From the NCBI GenBank assembly GCA_905479205.1, contig CAJQLP010000086.1, positions 1-42,116 of the forward strand: DNA of 42,116 bases, read 5' to 3'. The stretch's first letter is position 1. Every line of letters begins with the position of its first letter. The stretch comes from an uncultured Luminiphilus sp. Its GTDB lineage: Bacteria > Pseudomonadota > Gammaproteobacteria > Pseudomonadales > Halieaceae. Positions 22,607 to 31,632 of the stretch are shown here, piece by piece. Under the pieces are notes generated by a model. The model saw nothing but the letters and a program-made list of their open reading frames with translations, ran no database searches and was not told the DNA's origin. The translations under genes and the position numbers were made by a program.

Positions 22607-23965
22607 ATGAACAGTAGTGTGATCCCAGTAGCAATAATCGATCCCGATGCGCCGACCGGAAGCCTAGAGAAAAAGCAGCCGGATGTTAACAACGGCGTTG
22701 AAGTGCACAGTAAAGAAGGCTATTTCTCTAAAGATTACGCCGAGCTCGAGTGGGAAAATCTCTGGAGCAAAACGTGGCTCATCGCTGGTGTGCAGGCAGA
22801 TTTGCCGAATATTGGCGATTACTTCTTGTTCAAGATACGCCATGAGTCTTTCATTATTAGTCATACTCAGGAAGGCATTCGCGCGTTTTACAATGTCTGC
22901 CCGCATCGTGGCGCGCGCTTGTTAACTGAGGAGCATGGCAACCGCAAAGTTTTCATCTGCCCGTTTCACAGCTGGAGCTTTAGTAATAATGGCGATCTTC
23001 GATCTATTACTGATGAGAATACTTTCCAGCCAGAGGTTGTTTGTCATCGCCCCGGATTGAAACAGGCGAGGGTTGAGGTGCTGGCAGGACTCATCTTTAT
23101 CAATATGGATGAGCATGCGCCGTCGTTAAAAGACGAGATTGGATTGCCAGAGGGTTATCTTGAGAATTACCGTATCGATCAAATGAAGGTCGTTCGGCAC
23201 GTCCGCAGCGAATGGGGTTCTAACTGGAAGGTTGGCGTAGAAGCCTTCTATGAGAGTTATCACTTGCACGCAGTACACCCCGAGACTCGCGGTGTTATGG
23301 CCGATCTTCACGTTCAGTATGACCTTTATCCCAAGGGCGCCAGCCGAATGATTGTGCCCCTTGGTCAGCCCAGTCCGCGTCATCATGACCAGCAGACCGT
23401 CAACGAAGGTTTGCAAATGATGCTAGCCGAAGCCGGCGTTGATCCAAGCGCATTTGAGGGGACAGCGGTCGATGTACGCAAAGCTATTCAGAAAGGTAAA
23501 CGCGAACGTTCAGATCGTTTAGGGCTCGAGTACGAGCGCTTCACGGACGGTCAGCTTTCCGATAGCTGGGCGACAGGTATTTTCCCGAACGTGCAAATTG
23601 GCTGTCATCCTGAAGCTGTTTTTCTGATGCGGTTTATACCTCACGATACTGATCCGGGAAGGTTTTGGTACGACACCATGACGTTAATGTTTCCGGTTGA
23701 AGATCCAAACTACTGCCCTCCAGCATGGATGGGGCTACCTGAAGGCACGGATTTTACCGGCAATACACGCCCCGAGACCGAAAGCTATTTAATAGATGAA
23801 GATCCGGGCTTGGGGTTGGTGCTGAGTCAGGATGCCGCGTTTTTGCCTTCTGTGCAGGAAGGCATGCGGAGCAAGGCATTTGACGGCCAGCTTTGGGGAG
23901 AACAAGAACAGAGGCTGCGTCATTTTCACGTTGAGCTTGAGCGCCGCCTCAATCTGCGCGAATGA
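22607..23965 (+). CDS. Rieske non-heme iron oxygenase, alpha subunit
   Basis: 452 residues. Rieske ligands C98-x-H100 (CPHRG) and C118-x2-H121 (CPFHSW). Mononuclear iron site in YESYHLHAVH with H219 and H224. It has a 35-residue N-terminal extension and is longer than the Rieske protein at 231-1376, with which it is clearly not a recent duplicate. It resembles the large subunits of aromatic-ring or phenylpropionate-type dioxygenases. No small subunit, ferredoxin or reductase is adjacent, though one of the NTF2-fold proteins could in principle act as a beta subunit. Its GAGAGGG site precedes the ATG. Substrate unknown. Confidence 0.9.
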   Translation: MNSSVIPVAIIDPDAPTGSLEKKQPDVNNGVEVHSKEGYFSKDYAELEWENLWSKTWLIAGVQADLPNIGDYFLFKIRHESFIISHTQEGIRAFYNVCPHRGARLLTEEHGNRKVFICPFHSWSFSNNGDLRSITDENTFQPEVVCHRPGLKQARVEVLAGLIFINMDEHAPSLKDEIGLPEGYLENYRIDQMKVVRHVRSEWGSNWKVGVEAFYESYHLHAVHPETRGVMADLHVQYDLYPKGASRMIVPLGQPSPRHHDQQTVNEGLQMMLAEAGVDPSAFEGTAVDVRKAIQKGKRERSDRLGLEYERFTDGQLSDSWATGIFPNVQIGCHPEAVFLMRFIPHDTDPGRFWYDTMTLMFPVEDPNYCPPAWMGLPEGTDFTGNTRPETESYLIDEDPGLGLVLSQDAAFLPSVQEGMRSKAFDGQLWGEQEQRLRHFHVELERRLNLRE

Positions 23966-24078
23966 CGAGAGAAAGGGAAGAGTGACGCCGTTAGTAGGGC
24001 GGGCGGTTTTAATCGATAACCCGCGGCGACCTTTGACTATGAGTTAGCCGATAAAAAAAAGTAAAGAGGGAAGAACTT

Positions 24079-25911
24079 ATGAAATTTAGTCACCGCTGGT
24101 TGGCGTTGCTGTGTTTTTTTATACCGCAAGCGAACGCCCAAGAGTCGATTTCAGGTGAAGCGCTTTACGAAGCAAATTGTGCTGCGTGCCACAATGGCAG
24201 GGTTTCAAAGGCGCCACCCTTGTCGATGATGGCGACGTTCTCCCCGACATCAGTTCTGCGTGCAATGAATGAGGGCATCATGCAGAGTCAAGCTGCAGCG
24301 CTCTCTCAGCCCCAGCGTTTGCTGGTTGCCGAATACATGACAGGCAAAGAGATCACTGACACTGCTACTGCCTCAGCACCCATGTGTGATCAAAAAAACA
24401 TTGATTTGTCTCTGCCTCCTAAGGTGAGCGGGTGGGGCATTAATCTTGGCAATAACCGGTACTTCGGCGAGCAACTAACGGATATCACATTAAGCGACAT
24501 GCCTGCGCTCGAATTGGCTTGGGCTTTCGCATTCCCTGACGCATCGAGAGTCCGCTCGCAGCCGACCGTAGCAGGTGACAGCTTGTTTATCGGCAGCCAG
24601 ACAGGTGATGTGATGGCAATCGATCGATCAACGGGCTGTGTTCGCTGGACGTTCACTACTGTCGCCGAAGTTCGCACCGCCATTGTTGTTTCCGATTGGT
24701 CTGATACCGACGTCGATACTCCACTGGTGTTTTTTGGCGATCTTGTAGGTAATGTTTATGCGGTCGATGCACGTACCGGTGAGCTCGCGTGGCGAGATCG
24801 CCCCGATCCCCACCCAAGCCTAACGATTACTGCCGCACCCGCATTGCATGAGGGGCGACTGTACGTTGCCTTCTCGTCTTTGGAGGTTGTTGCTGCAGCT
24901 GATCCGGACTACGAGTGCTGCACTTTCCGTGGGGGCGTGGCGACTTACGATGCTGCTTCGGGTAACAAACTATGGACGGGGTATACGATTGATGAAGATC
25001 CAGTGGTCGTTGGCAAAAATGCCATGGGCACCAATCAATTAGCACCTTCTGGTGCGCCTGTTTGGGGTACGCCGGTCATTGATCCAAAGCGGAATCGGCT
25101 CTATGTCGGTACTGGCGAGAGTTATTCATCTCCGGCTGGCAGTACCAGCGACGCGATTTTAGCCTTAAGCCTCGATGATGGCGCGATCATTTGGGCATTG
25201 CAGGCCACGTCTGGTGATGCATGGAATATGTCTTGCGAAACGGAAGGTCGTTTGAACTGTCCTGCAGAGGATGGACCTGATTACGATTTTGGTGCTGCGA
25301 CACTGCTGGCCACCGCGTCTGATGGCAGTGACATATTAATCGCAGGGCAAAAATCCGGCGCTGTGTTCGGTATCAATCCCGATAATGGAGAGCAGGTTTG
25401 GCATAACAAATTAGGTCGTGGTGGTATACAGGGCGGTGTCCACTTCGGCATGAGTGTCGATGGCGATGTTTTATATGTGCCGATATCGGATTTCTATGGT
25501 GGGCCTCGATGGCCGGGGCGGGCCTATCCGGGAATGTTTGCCGTCGACGTGCGCACGGGCGAGACCCTCTGGTTTACTGAAACCGATAACGTCTGCGATG
25601 GCCGTGAATTTTGTGATCCCGGCCTCTCTGCGGCAGCATCTGCCATTGTTGGTGGCGTGGTGGGCGGAGCAATGGATGGGCGGCTGAGAGCCTATGCGCA
25701 GGACAGTGGAGAGGTCGTATGGGAGTACAACTCCCTTAAGGATTACGCCGGTGTCGGTGGCGCGAAAGGGTCAGGTGGCTCGTTCAGTGGTGCAGCTGGT
25801 CCTGTATTTGATGGCGATATGATGTTCGTAACCTCAGGTTACGGAATTTATAACCACATGGCCGGAAATGTCTTGTTGGCATTTAAGCGTCAAGCACATG
25901 AGGATAAATAG
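24079..25911 (+). CDS. Cytochrome c-PQQ dehydrogenase, PVA-dehydrogenase-like (periplasmic)
   Basis: 610 residues. Signal peptide 1-20 (ends ANA). N-terminal heme domain with CAACH at 34-38; a probable axial Met lies in the following RAMNEGIMQ region. The rest is a quinoprotein propeller with W-motif blades (GELAWRD, GEQVWHN, GETLWF, GEVVWEY) and a vicinal cysteine pair C280-C281 in CCTFRG, as used near PQQ in this class. Length and domain order match polyvinyl-alcohol dehydrogenase (cytochrome) relatives. It is paralogous to the protein at 36362-38239, including the CCTFRG motif. It oxidises an alcohol in the periplasm; PQQ synthesis genes are not present here. GAGGGAAG precedes the ATG. The 113-base spacer before it holds only a weak hairpin. 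Confidence 0.88.
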   Translation: MKFSHRWLALLCFFIPQANAQESISGEALYEANCAACHNGRVSKAPPLSMMATFSPTSVLRAMNEGIMQSQAAALSQPQRLLVAEYMTGKEITDTATASAPMCDQKNIDLSLPPKVSGWGINLGNNRYFGEQLTDITLSDMPALELAWAFAFPDASRVRSQPTVAGDSLFIGSQTGDVMAIDRSTGCVRWTFTTVAEVRTAIVVSDWSDTDVDTPLVFFGDLVGNVYAVDARTGELAWRDRPDPHPSLTITAAPALHEGRLYVAFSSLEVVAAADPDYECCTFRGGVATYDAASGNKLWTGYTIDEDPVVVGKNAMGTNQLAPSGAPVWGTPVIDPKRNRLYVGTGESYSSPAGSTSDAILALSLDDGAIIWALQATSGDAWNMSCETEGRLNCPAEDGPDYDFGAATLLATASDGSDILIAGQKSGAVFGINPDNGEQVWHNKLGRGGIQGGVHFGMSVDGDVLYVPISDFYGGPRWPGRAYPGMFAVDVRTGETLWFTETDNVCDGREFCDPGLSAAASAIVGGVVGGAMDGRLRAYAQDSGEVVWEYNSLKDYAGVGGAKGSGGSFSGAAGPVFDGDMMFVTSGYGIYNHMAGNVLLAFKRQAHEDK

Positions 25912-25912
25912 A

Positions 25913-27724
25913 GTGCGCCGGTCTCATCCACTCAAGCGCCTAGCAATGACTCGAATTTCCCTGGTGTTTTTGGGCGCTTGCTTTGTCATGAATCCATCTA
26001 TTGCAAGCGATTCATACTCGCCCAATGTCTCGGAGCATCGGACGCAATTGTATTGGGGTGATCTTCACCTCCATACGGCATTGTCTGCCGACGCATATAC
26101 AATGGGTGCGCGGACTAGCCCTGATACAGCCTATCGCTTTGCGCGCGGTGAAACAGTGTCGGCAGGTAACGGCATGCCAGTGAGGGCCCGTTATCCTCTC
26201 GATTTTTTAGCAATAACCGATCACGCTGAGTACCTGTCGATTTACGCGTTGCTCGATGCTGAGGATCCGCGGCTTGCGGATTGGGAGCTTGGTAAAGAAT
26301 GGACAGCGCTTTTGCGCGCGGGCCGTATGGGTGAGCTGACCATGGCCTTTGCCAACGCTTTTCAAAATCCCTCTCCAGAAAATATGGCGCCACCTGCAGT
26401 GGTGAAGGGGGCGTGGGATGATGCCGTCGCTACCGCCGATCGATACAATCAACCTCATCGATTTACCACACTGCCTGGTTATGAATGGACGTCGACGATA
26501 GCGGGCGACAACTTGCATCGGGTGGTTATATATCGAGAGGGCGTTGGTTTTGCCGACCAATTGCAGCCGTTTTCATCTCAGGACAGTAGCGACCCCGAAA
26601 TGCTGTGGGCTGCGCTTGAGCGCTATCAAGCGTATTCGAGTGGTGAGGTGCTTGCTATTCCTCATAATTCAAATGTCAGCAATGGAAGGCTCTTTTCGCC
26701 CATTCGGCACAACGGTGAAGCCTTCGATAGCGATTACGCAGCGAAACGCAAGCGGTGGGAGCCACTGCTCGAGGTTACGCAGGTAAAAGGTGACTCCGAA
26801 ACGCATCCCTATGTATCACCCCAAGACCGTTATGCGGACTTCGAGCGGTGGGATGAGGGCAACATTAATTTAACTCAGCCAAAAGCACCGTGGATGTTTG
26901 CGCAAGAATACGCAAGGCCAGTACTCCAAGCAGGGTTGCTTTATCGAGAGCAGTTGCATCAAAACCCCTATGAGTTTGGATTAATCGGTTCTTCGGATTC
27001 GCACACCGGATTCAGTGCTGTTGCTGAGGATAATTTCTTCGGCAAGTTTCGCAGCAGCGAGCCGTCGGCAGAACGCATGTTCACGCGGATGGCCGATGTA
27101 CTGAATGAAAATTGGCGGCTGAGTGCTTCTGGTTTAACCGCTGTTTGGGCAGAAGAGAATACGCGAGAAGCGATCTTTGATGCGCTTCGTCGACGGGAAG
27201 TCTATGCCACCACAGGATCACGAATTAGCCTGAGATTTTTTGGCGGCTGGCAGTTTTCGCCTTCCGATTTGCAGAGCGTGCCGCTGTCGACTGTTGGTTA
27301 TCAAAAAGGCGTGCCTATGGGGTCGGTGATGGCGCCCAATAACGATGCTGATGGCTCCCCCAGTTTCATGCTGATGGCAATGAAAGAGCCAGACGGGCCA
27401 AACCTGCACGCTTTGCAGGTCGTCAAAGGCTGGGTTAATGATCGAGGTGAGCGCAAAGAGCGCGTATACGACGTTCAGCTAGCAGGTCCGAACGAAGAGG
27501 ACGGCGCTCCCAGTTTGTCGGCCGTGTGGCGAGATGAGGATTTCAACGCTATTCAAGATGCCGTCTATTACGCTCGAGTGATTGAAGTGCCAAGGCCTCG
27601 CTGGACGTCTAAAGACGCGTTATTTTTTGACGTGAAGCGCCCGGACGACGCGCCAGAGCAGCTCCAAGATCGGGCCTACTCGTCGCCCATTTGGTACTAC
27701 GCAAATCCTACGGCGTCGCAGTGA
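25913..27724 (+). CDS. DUF3604 protein, PHP-like exported metal-binding protein
   Basis: 603 residues from the GTG at 25913, which sits just after the quinoprotein stop and has GAGGA about eight bases upstream. Alternatives are ATGs at 25898 (overlapping the quinoprotein) and 25946, all in frame, so the start is not certain. With the GTG start there is a basic n-region followed by a hydrophobic stretch ending at ASDS, a signal peptide. Motifs YWGDLHLHT (47-55) and FLAITDHAEYL (98-108) are the PHP-superfamily metal-binding signatures; SSDSHTGF later adds more. The family's function is unknown. Immediate coupling to the PVA-dehydrogenase-like gene suggests a role in the same periplasmic oxidation, for example hydrolysing a product ester or phosphate; this is inference. 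Confidence 0.8.
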   Translation: MRRSHPLKRLAMTRISLVFLGACFVMNPSIASDSYSPNVSEHRTQLYWGDLHLHTALSADAYTMGARTSPDTAYRFARGETVSAGNGMPVRARYPLDFLAITDHAEYLSIYALLDAEDPRLADWELGKEWTALLRAGRMGELTMAFANAFQNPSPENMAPPAVVKGAWDDAVATADRYNQPHRFTTLPGYEWTSTIAGDNLHRVVIYREGVGFADQLQPFSSQDSSDPEMLWAALERYQAYSSGEVLAIPHNSNVSNGRLFSPIRHNGEAFDSDYAAKRKRWEPLLEVTQVKGDSETHPYVSPQDRYADFERWDEGNINLTQPKAPWMFAQEYARPVLQAGLLYREQLHQNPYEFGLIGSSDSHTGFSAVAEDNFFGKFRSSEPSAERMFTRMADVLNENWRLSASGLTAVWAEENTREAIFDALRRREVYATTGSRISLRFFGGWQFSPSDLQSVPLSTVGYQKGVPMGSVMAPNNDADGSPSFMLMAMKEPDGPNLHALQVVKGWVNDRGERKERVYDVQLAGPNEEDGAPSLSAVWRDEDFNAIQDAVYYARVIEVPRPRWTSKDALFFDVKRPDDAPEQLQDRAYSSPIWYYANPTASQ

Positions 27725-27756
27725 TCGCGGCTGTCGGTTTCTAGGGGTCGCCGACG

Positions 27757-28458
27757 ATGGATAATCCTGAATACACGGTGTATCTCTATCCCTCCCCGAA
27801 TTCTTTAAAAGTCATTATTGCTTTGGAAGAATTAAATCTTCGCTACCAGACCGTCGTCGTTGATCTGGCGGAAGGCCAGCAGCTGGCGCCGGCATTCGCG
27901 GCCTTAAATCCAAACCGGAAAGTGCCTGTATTAACCGCCGGTGACCTGACCTTGTTCGAGTCAGCCGCCATTCTTGAGTACTTAGCGACGACACATGACC
28001 AACTGATGGGACAGACGGTTCAGCATCATTGGCAGATCAAGTCCTGGCTTTATTGGCACGCGGCGGCTTTTGGGCCAATGGCGGGCCAAGCACATCACTT
28101 TCGGTGTTTTGCTCCGGAGCACGTGCCTTATGCCGTACGCCGTTATTCCGACGAGATGAACCGACTCTATGGCATTTTGGAGGAGCAGCTCGCAGGCAGA
28201 GAGTGGGTCTGTGATACCTATTCCATCGTCGACATTGGTCTCTGGCCATGGGTACGCCATCACGACTGGCAAGGTCAGTCACTCATTAATTTTCCATCAG
28301 TGCAGCGTTGGGCTGATGCGATGGCTGCGAGGCCCGCTGCGATTCATGCAGTCGAGCGTTATCCCATTCAATTGATTGCTCCCCATAAGTACGGTGTGCT
28401 GCTTAATCAAACCGCAGCATCCCTTAAAGCCTCATCGACAGAAGAAGAGATTAATTAA
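27757..28458 (+). CDS. Glutathione S-transferase family protein (first of two)
   Basis: 233 residues. The N-terminal thioredoxin-like domain shows the LYPSPNSLKVIIALEE start, NPNRKVPVL with the cis-Pro, and the glutathione-binding FESAAILEYL (Glu-Ser pair). The C-terminal helical domain includes VDIGLWPWV. It resembles YfcG/Ure2p and LigF-like GSTs. AGGGG lies before the ATG. Its TAA overlaps the ATG of the next gene (TAATG). Two GSTs in a catabolic operon may act in ether cleavage, dehalogenation or glutathione-dependent isomerisation; I cannot choose between these. Confidence 0.88.
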   Translation: MDNPEYTVYLYPSPNSLKVIIALEELNLRYQTVVVDLAEGQQLAPAFAALNPNRKVPVLTAGDLTLFESAAILEYLATTHDQLMGQTVQHHWQIKSWLYWHAAAFGPMAGQAHHFRCFAPEHVPYAVRRYSDEMNRLYGILEEQLAGREWVCDTYSIVDIGLWPWVRHHDWQGQSLINFPSVQRWADAMAARPAAIHAVERYPIQLIAPHKYGVLLNQTAASLKASSTEEEIN

Positions 28459-29390
28459 TGATTCCGATACTCCATCACTACGATGCATCGCCGTTTTCCC
28501 GCAAAGCACAAAAAATGCTAGGCATCAAAAAACTCGCATGGGTGTCGATCGAAATGCCCATGACGGCACCTAAGCCTGATATTGAGCGCCTTACCGGCGG
28601 CTATCGAGGGACGCCAGTTCTCCAGTTGGGCGCTGATATTTTCGTCGACAACCTCGCCATTGCCGAGGCATTGGACGGTCTCTACCAAGACGCGCCTTTA
28701 CTTATGGGGAAGCAGTCGAGATTTATCGATGCTGCAATCGGACATTGGGCCGATGCGCTTTTTGACCCTGTACTTCGCGCCGCCGTTGGGAAATATTCAT
28801 CAAGCTGGGATGATCATTTCTTGGCGGACAGAAAAGCTGTTTTCCCGCACCTCGATTTTGATCAGCTTGCGGAAGAACTGCCTTTATACGCCAATCGAAT
28901 TGCGATGTTAGCCAGTGAATTGAATGACCATTTGGCGAGCCATGGCCCCTTTATAAATGGGCCCTTTATACATGGGAGTGATGTGAGTCTTGCGGACGTG
29001 CATTGCTGGGGCATTCTCTGGTTTGTGCTCGCTGGACTCCCTGAAACTTCCGGCGCTCTGGCGGCAATGGCGAAGCTCCAAAGTTGGTACTCAGCGTTAG
29101 ATGACATAGGGTTTGGCGATCGAGCTGAGAAGAGCTACGACTATGCATGGCAGATGCTCGAGGAGAATCAAGATGCGCCGCCATGTTTAGATCTCACTTC
29201 CGTCGAATCGTTCGCAGATTGGGTTGGAAAACCTGTTGCTGTGAAAGCTGAAGGCGCGGATCGAGGAACCGTGTTGGGGCGTTTAGAGGCAATTTCCGAG
29301 CGCTTAATTTTACTAGCGGTGACGCAAGATAATGGCTCGGAAGCGCGTGTTCACCTCCCGCGTGCGGGCTACTCGTTGGATTTCAATTGA
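28458..29390 (+). CDS. Glutathione S-transferase-like protein with C-terminal extension
   Basis: 310 residues. A GST N-terminal half (HHYDASPFSRKAQKML, later GTPVLQLG and FVDNLAIAEAL) lacks the usual Glu-Ser pair at the FxESxAI position; it reads VDNLAI, so glutathione binding may differ. The helical domain contains ADVHCWGILWF. A C-terminal extension of about 70 residues (after YDYAWQML) ends VHLPRAGYSLDFN and has a small beta-rich look. Inside the gene a 15-bp tandem duplication encodes GPFIN GPFIH (around 28944). It is translationally coupled to the first GST and 22 bases before the SDR. Confidence 0.75.
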   Translation: MIPILHHYDASPFSRKAQKMLGIKKLAWVSIEMPMTAPKPDIERLTGGYRGTPVLQLGADIFVDNLAIAEALDGLYQDAPLLMGKQSRFIDAAIGHWADALFDPVLRAAVGKYSSSWDDHFLADRKAVFPHLDFDQLAEELPLYANRIAMLASELNDHLASHGPFINGPFIHGSDVSLADVHCWGILWFVLAGLPETSGALAAMAKLQSWYSALDDIGFGDRAEKSYDYAWQMLEENQDAPPCLDLTSVESFADWVGKPVAVKAEGADRGTVLGRLEAISERLILLAVTQDNGSEARVHLPRAGYSLDFN

Positions 29391-29412
29391 TCGACTGAGA
29401 GGAAACGTATTG

Positions 29413-30234
29413 ATGACGGCATTACTGGAATTTAAAGATGGAACTTCGCGAATCGCCCTTGTAACGGGTGGTGCCGGTGGTATTGGCTCTGCTACTGCAC
29501 GGGCGTTGGCGAGTCATGGCGCATCAGTCGTTGTCACAGATATTGATCGCGCAGCGATAGACGCTGTGGTCGACGATATTCGCAGTAAGGGTGGACAAGC
29601 TACCGGCTGTGTTCTTGACGTGGGCGACCCCGCATCATGGCTCGCCGCTCGCGATGTGGTCAAAGACACCTATGGTGATTTATCTGTGCTTGTTAACAAT
29701 GCAGGCGTTGACGTGATTAAGAGTGTTGCCGATACGACCCTGGCTGATTGGGAGCGCTTATTCAGGATCAATAGCACCGGTATGTTTCTGGGCACACAAT
29801 GTTTTCTTGATGATTTGCATGCGGCGGGTGAACGAACAAAGGTTTACAGTTCCATTATTAATATGTCGTCAATCTGCGGCAATATTGGCGTCGCTTTTCA
29901 GAGTGCTTATTGCGCGACTAAGGGCGCGGTGCGCATGTTTACTAAGGCTGCTGCTGTTGAATTTGGCAGTTTAGACAAGCGAGTGCGAGTCAATTCAATC
30001 CACCCCGGAACGGTCGATACCGCCTTTGCTGCCCAGTGCCTAAAAGAGCTAGGAGAAGCAGGCTTCGCTCCAAGCCCCGAGGAAGCGCGAGAAGCAATAA
30101 GAGCAGCTCATCCGATTGGCAATATGGCAAGCGGCGATGAGATCGCAGATTCGATTGTATTTTTAGCGTCTGACTTATCACGCTTTATGACGGGCTCTGA
30201 GATGTTAGTGGACGGGGGTTACACCGCCCAATAG
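29413..30234 (+). CDS. Short-chain dehydrogenase/reductase
   Basis: 273 residues from the ATG at 29413, preceded by AGAGGA; the longer frame from 29332 would overlap the GST gene by 58 bases and adds no family residues. Visible: VTGGAGGIG, TDID at the end of the second strand (NAD-type), NNAG, and catalytic Ser-Tyr-Lys in MSSICG...YCATK with standard 13 and 4 spacing. Unlike the SDR at 13218, this one has a complete catalytic set. Last gene of the long plus-strand run and convergent with the M24 gene, 22 bases away. Likely alcohol/ketone oxidoreductase acting on a ring or side-chain hydroxyl. Confidence 0.9.
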   Translation: MTALLEFKDGTSRIALVTGGAGGIGSATARALASHGASVVVTDIDRAAIDAVVDDIRSKGGQATGCVLDVGDPASWLAARDVVKDTYGDLSVLVNNAGVDVIKSVADTTLADWERLFRINSTGMFLGTQCFLDDLHAAGERTKVYSSIINMSSICGNIGVAFQSAYCATKGAVRMFTKAAAVEFGSLDKRVRVNSIHPGTVDTAFAAQCLKELGEAGFAPSPEEAREAIRAAHPIGNMASGDEIADSIVFLASDLSRFMTGSEMLVDGGYTAQ

Positions 30235-30256
30235 CGCTTTAATGCGCCCGACACCA

Positions 30257-31522
30257 TCATGTCACTTCAATAAGATCGAGCGGGGTTTGATACAAGCTGT
30301 AACTACCCGTCTCGGTTACGATGAAAACATTTTCCATATGTGAGGGACCCAGCTCACTCCCAAAGTACAAGCAGTCGATACTGATTGCCATTCCGGGTTT
30401 AACGTCGAAACCATCGCGAGCCGCATGCCAACCGGTCCCCGGATAGGCGACGGGGCTTTCCAGCGGTACGTGCCCCACGGAGTGCGCGACGACCAATAAC
30501 TTGTCCGGCGCACCTAACCGTTTGGTTTCCGGAATATTGTCTATTCGACAAATCTGCGCCGTGTTGGCGCCGGGTTTTAATCGCTCCACGAGTGTTGTGT
30601 AGATTGCTTTCACGCATGCGTGCTGATCGCGATAGGCCTGCGGCGGGGTGCCGATATATGCGGTGCGGTTGATGTCAATCCAGAAACCGCGATACCGACC
30701 CTGGGTTTCCATGATCGCTATTTCTCCGCCTTCGAATGGTCGATCGTAAGGGGTGCGGAATAAGTCAGAGCGAAAGACGAGATCATAGGCGCCACCAAAC
30801 AGCATTGGGCTGCCAGGTAATGGATCAACGCCTTCATCGATCATAAACTTCGCCACTGATTTTTCGACATTGCTCCATGATTTGCCGACGCCAAGCTGGC
30901 TCACGGTATGAGCGATGATTTTGTCGGCGACTACGCCGCTCTCTTTCAGGAGGGCAATCTCCGCCGGCGTTTTTACGGCGCGCGTGGCTAGCATGACGTC
31001 AAGGGCATCTTGCCAGCGCTGCCCATTACTTTCGGCAAGTCTGGTGGCCACCCGCAGATCATCGAACATGATGACTTGATCGGTAAAACCGCGTTCTTCA
31101 AGGCAATGCTTTAGCGCGAGCATAATGTTCTCGGCGCATTGACCCTCAATGAGTTGAGTAATAGATGAAAGCTCGGCGGTCAGATCATCCGGAAGGTCAA
31201 GGTGCGCGTCGTGGCCGCGAGCAGTCTCGCAAAAATTCAGCATGTCGTAGGTGCGTATCCGTTCGTAAAAAACAGGATGGCCACCTCGCTCCGAGGTGAT
31301 AAGCGACACTAGACTCGCCTCAGGCATAAAGAGGGTCACTGGCTCCTCAGCGTTGGTGGGCACAAAGACTGCAGCGATCGGCTCTATTAAGTGCCAACCG
31401 TCCATGACCGAGCTGAAACCGGTCGCGTAAAGGATATTGTCTGTTGTTGTTAGCATTGCACCCGCTGAGCCCGCCTGAGTTAAGCGTGATCGCAGTTGGG
31501 CAATTTTCAATGCGTAGTCCAT
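30257..31522 (-). CDS. M24-family (creatinase/aminopeptidase P fold) protein with altered metal ligands
   Basis: 421 residues. The N-terminal creatinase-like domain (1-185) and C-terminal pita-bread domain are both present. Aligning by eye with aminopeptidase P ligands D260, D271, H354, E383, E406 gives E272, D283, H347, D383 and E397: the first Asp is Glu and the fourth Glu is Asp, so two carboxylates are swapped in type. The fold also includes creatinase and other C-N or C-O hydrolases, so a peptidase role is uncertain. The AGAGGG site precedes the ATG. It is divergent from the TonB receptor at 31733, with the operator motif between them, so it is probably co-regulated with the cluster and acts on a pathway metabolite. 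Confidence 0.85.
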   Translation of the reverse strand: MDYALKIAQLRSRLTQAGSAGAMLTTTDNILYATGFSSVMDGWHLIEPIAAVFVPTNAEEPVTLFMPEASLVSLITSERGGHPVFYERIRTYDMLNFCETARGHDAHLDLPDDLTAELSSITQLIEGQCAENIMLALKHCLEERGFTDQVIMFDDLRVATRLAESNGQRWQDALDVMLATRAVKTPAEIALLKESGVVADKIIAHTVSQLGVGKSWSNVEKSVAKFMIDEGVDPLPGSPMLFGGAYDLVFRSDLFRTPYDRPFEGGEIAIMETQGRYRGFWIDINRTAYIGTPPQAYRDQHACVKAIYTTLVERLKPGANTAQICRIDNIPETKRLGAPDKLLVVAHSVGHVPLESPVAYPGTGWHAARDGFDVKPGMAISIDCLYFGSELGPSHMENVFIVTETGSYSLYQTPLDLIEVT

Positions 31523-31587
31523 GGTGAACCCTCTTTTGATGAGCCCACGTTATCGCGAGTCATAGGTCTGGTGTGTGTCGTGAGAAA

Positions 31588-31599
31588 ACAATTAATTGT
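31588..31599. promoter_or_regulatory. Perfect 12-bp palindrome in the M24 leader
   Basis: ACAATTAATTGT is fully self-complementary. It lies 66 bases upstream of the M24 start, between that gene and the operator at 31633. It is AT-rich, and such short palindromes arise often, so it is only a weak candidate protein site. Confidence 0.25.
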
Positions 31600-31632
31600 G
31601 GTTGCACTAGCTCCGAGTTTATAGTTAATATC

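Noticed and set aside
23997-24023. Terminator after the second Rieske gene
   Set aside because: GCGGG and CCCGC can pair over five bases across a long loop, but there is no T run and the stem is weak.
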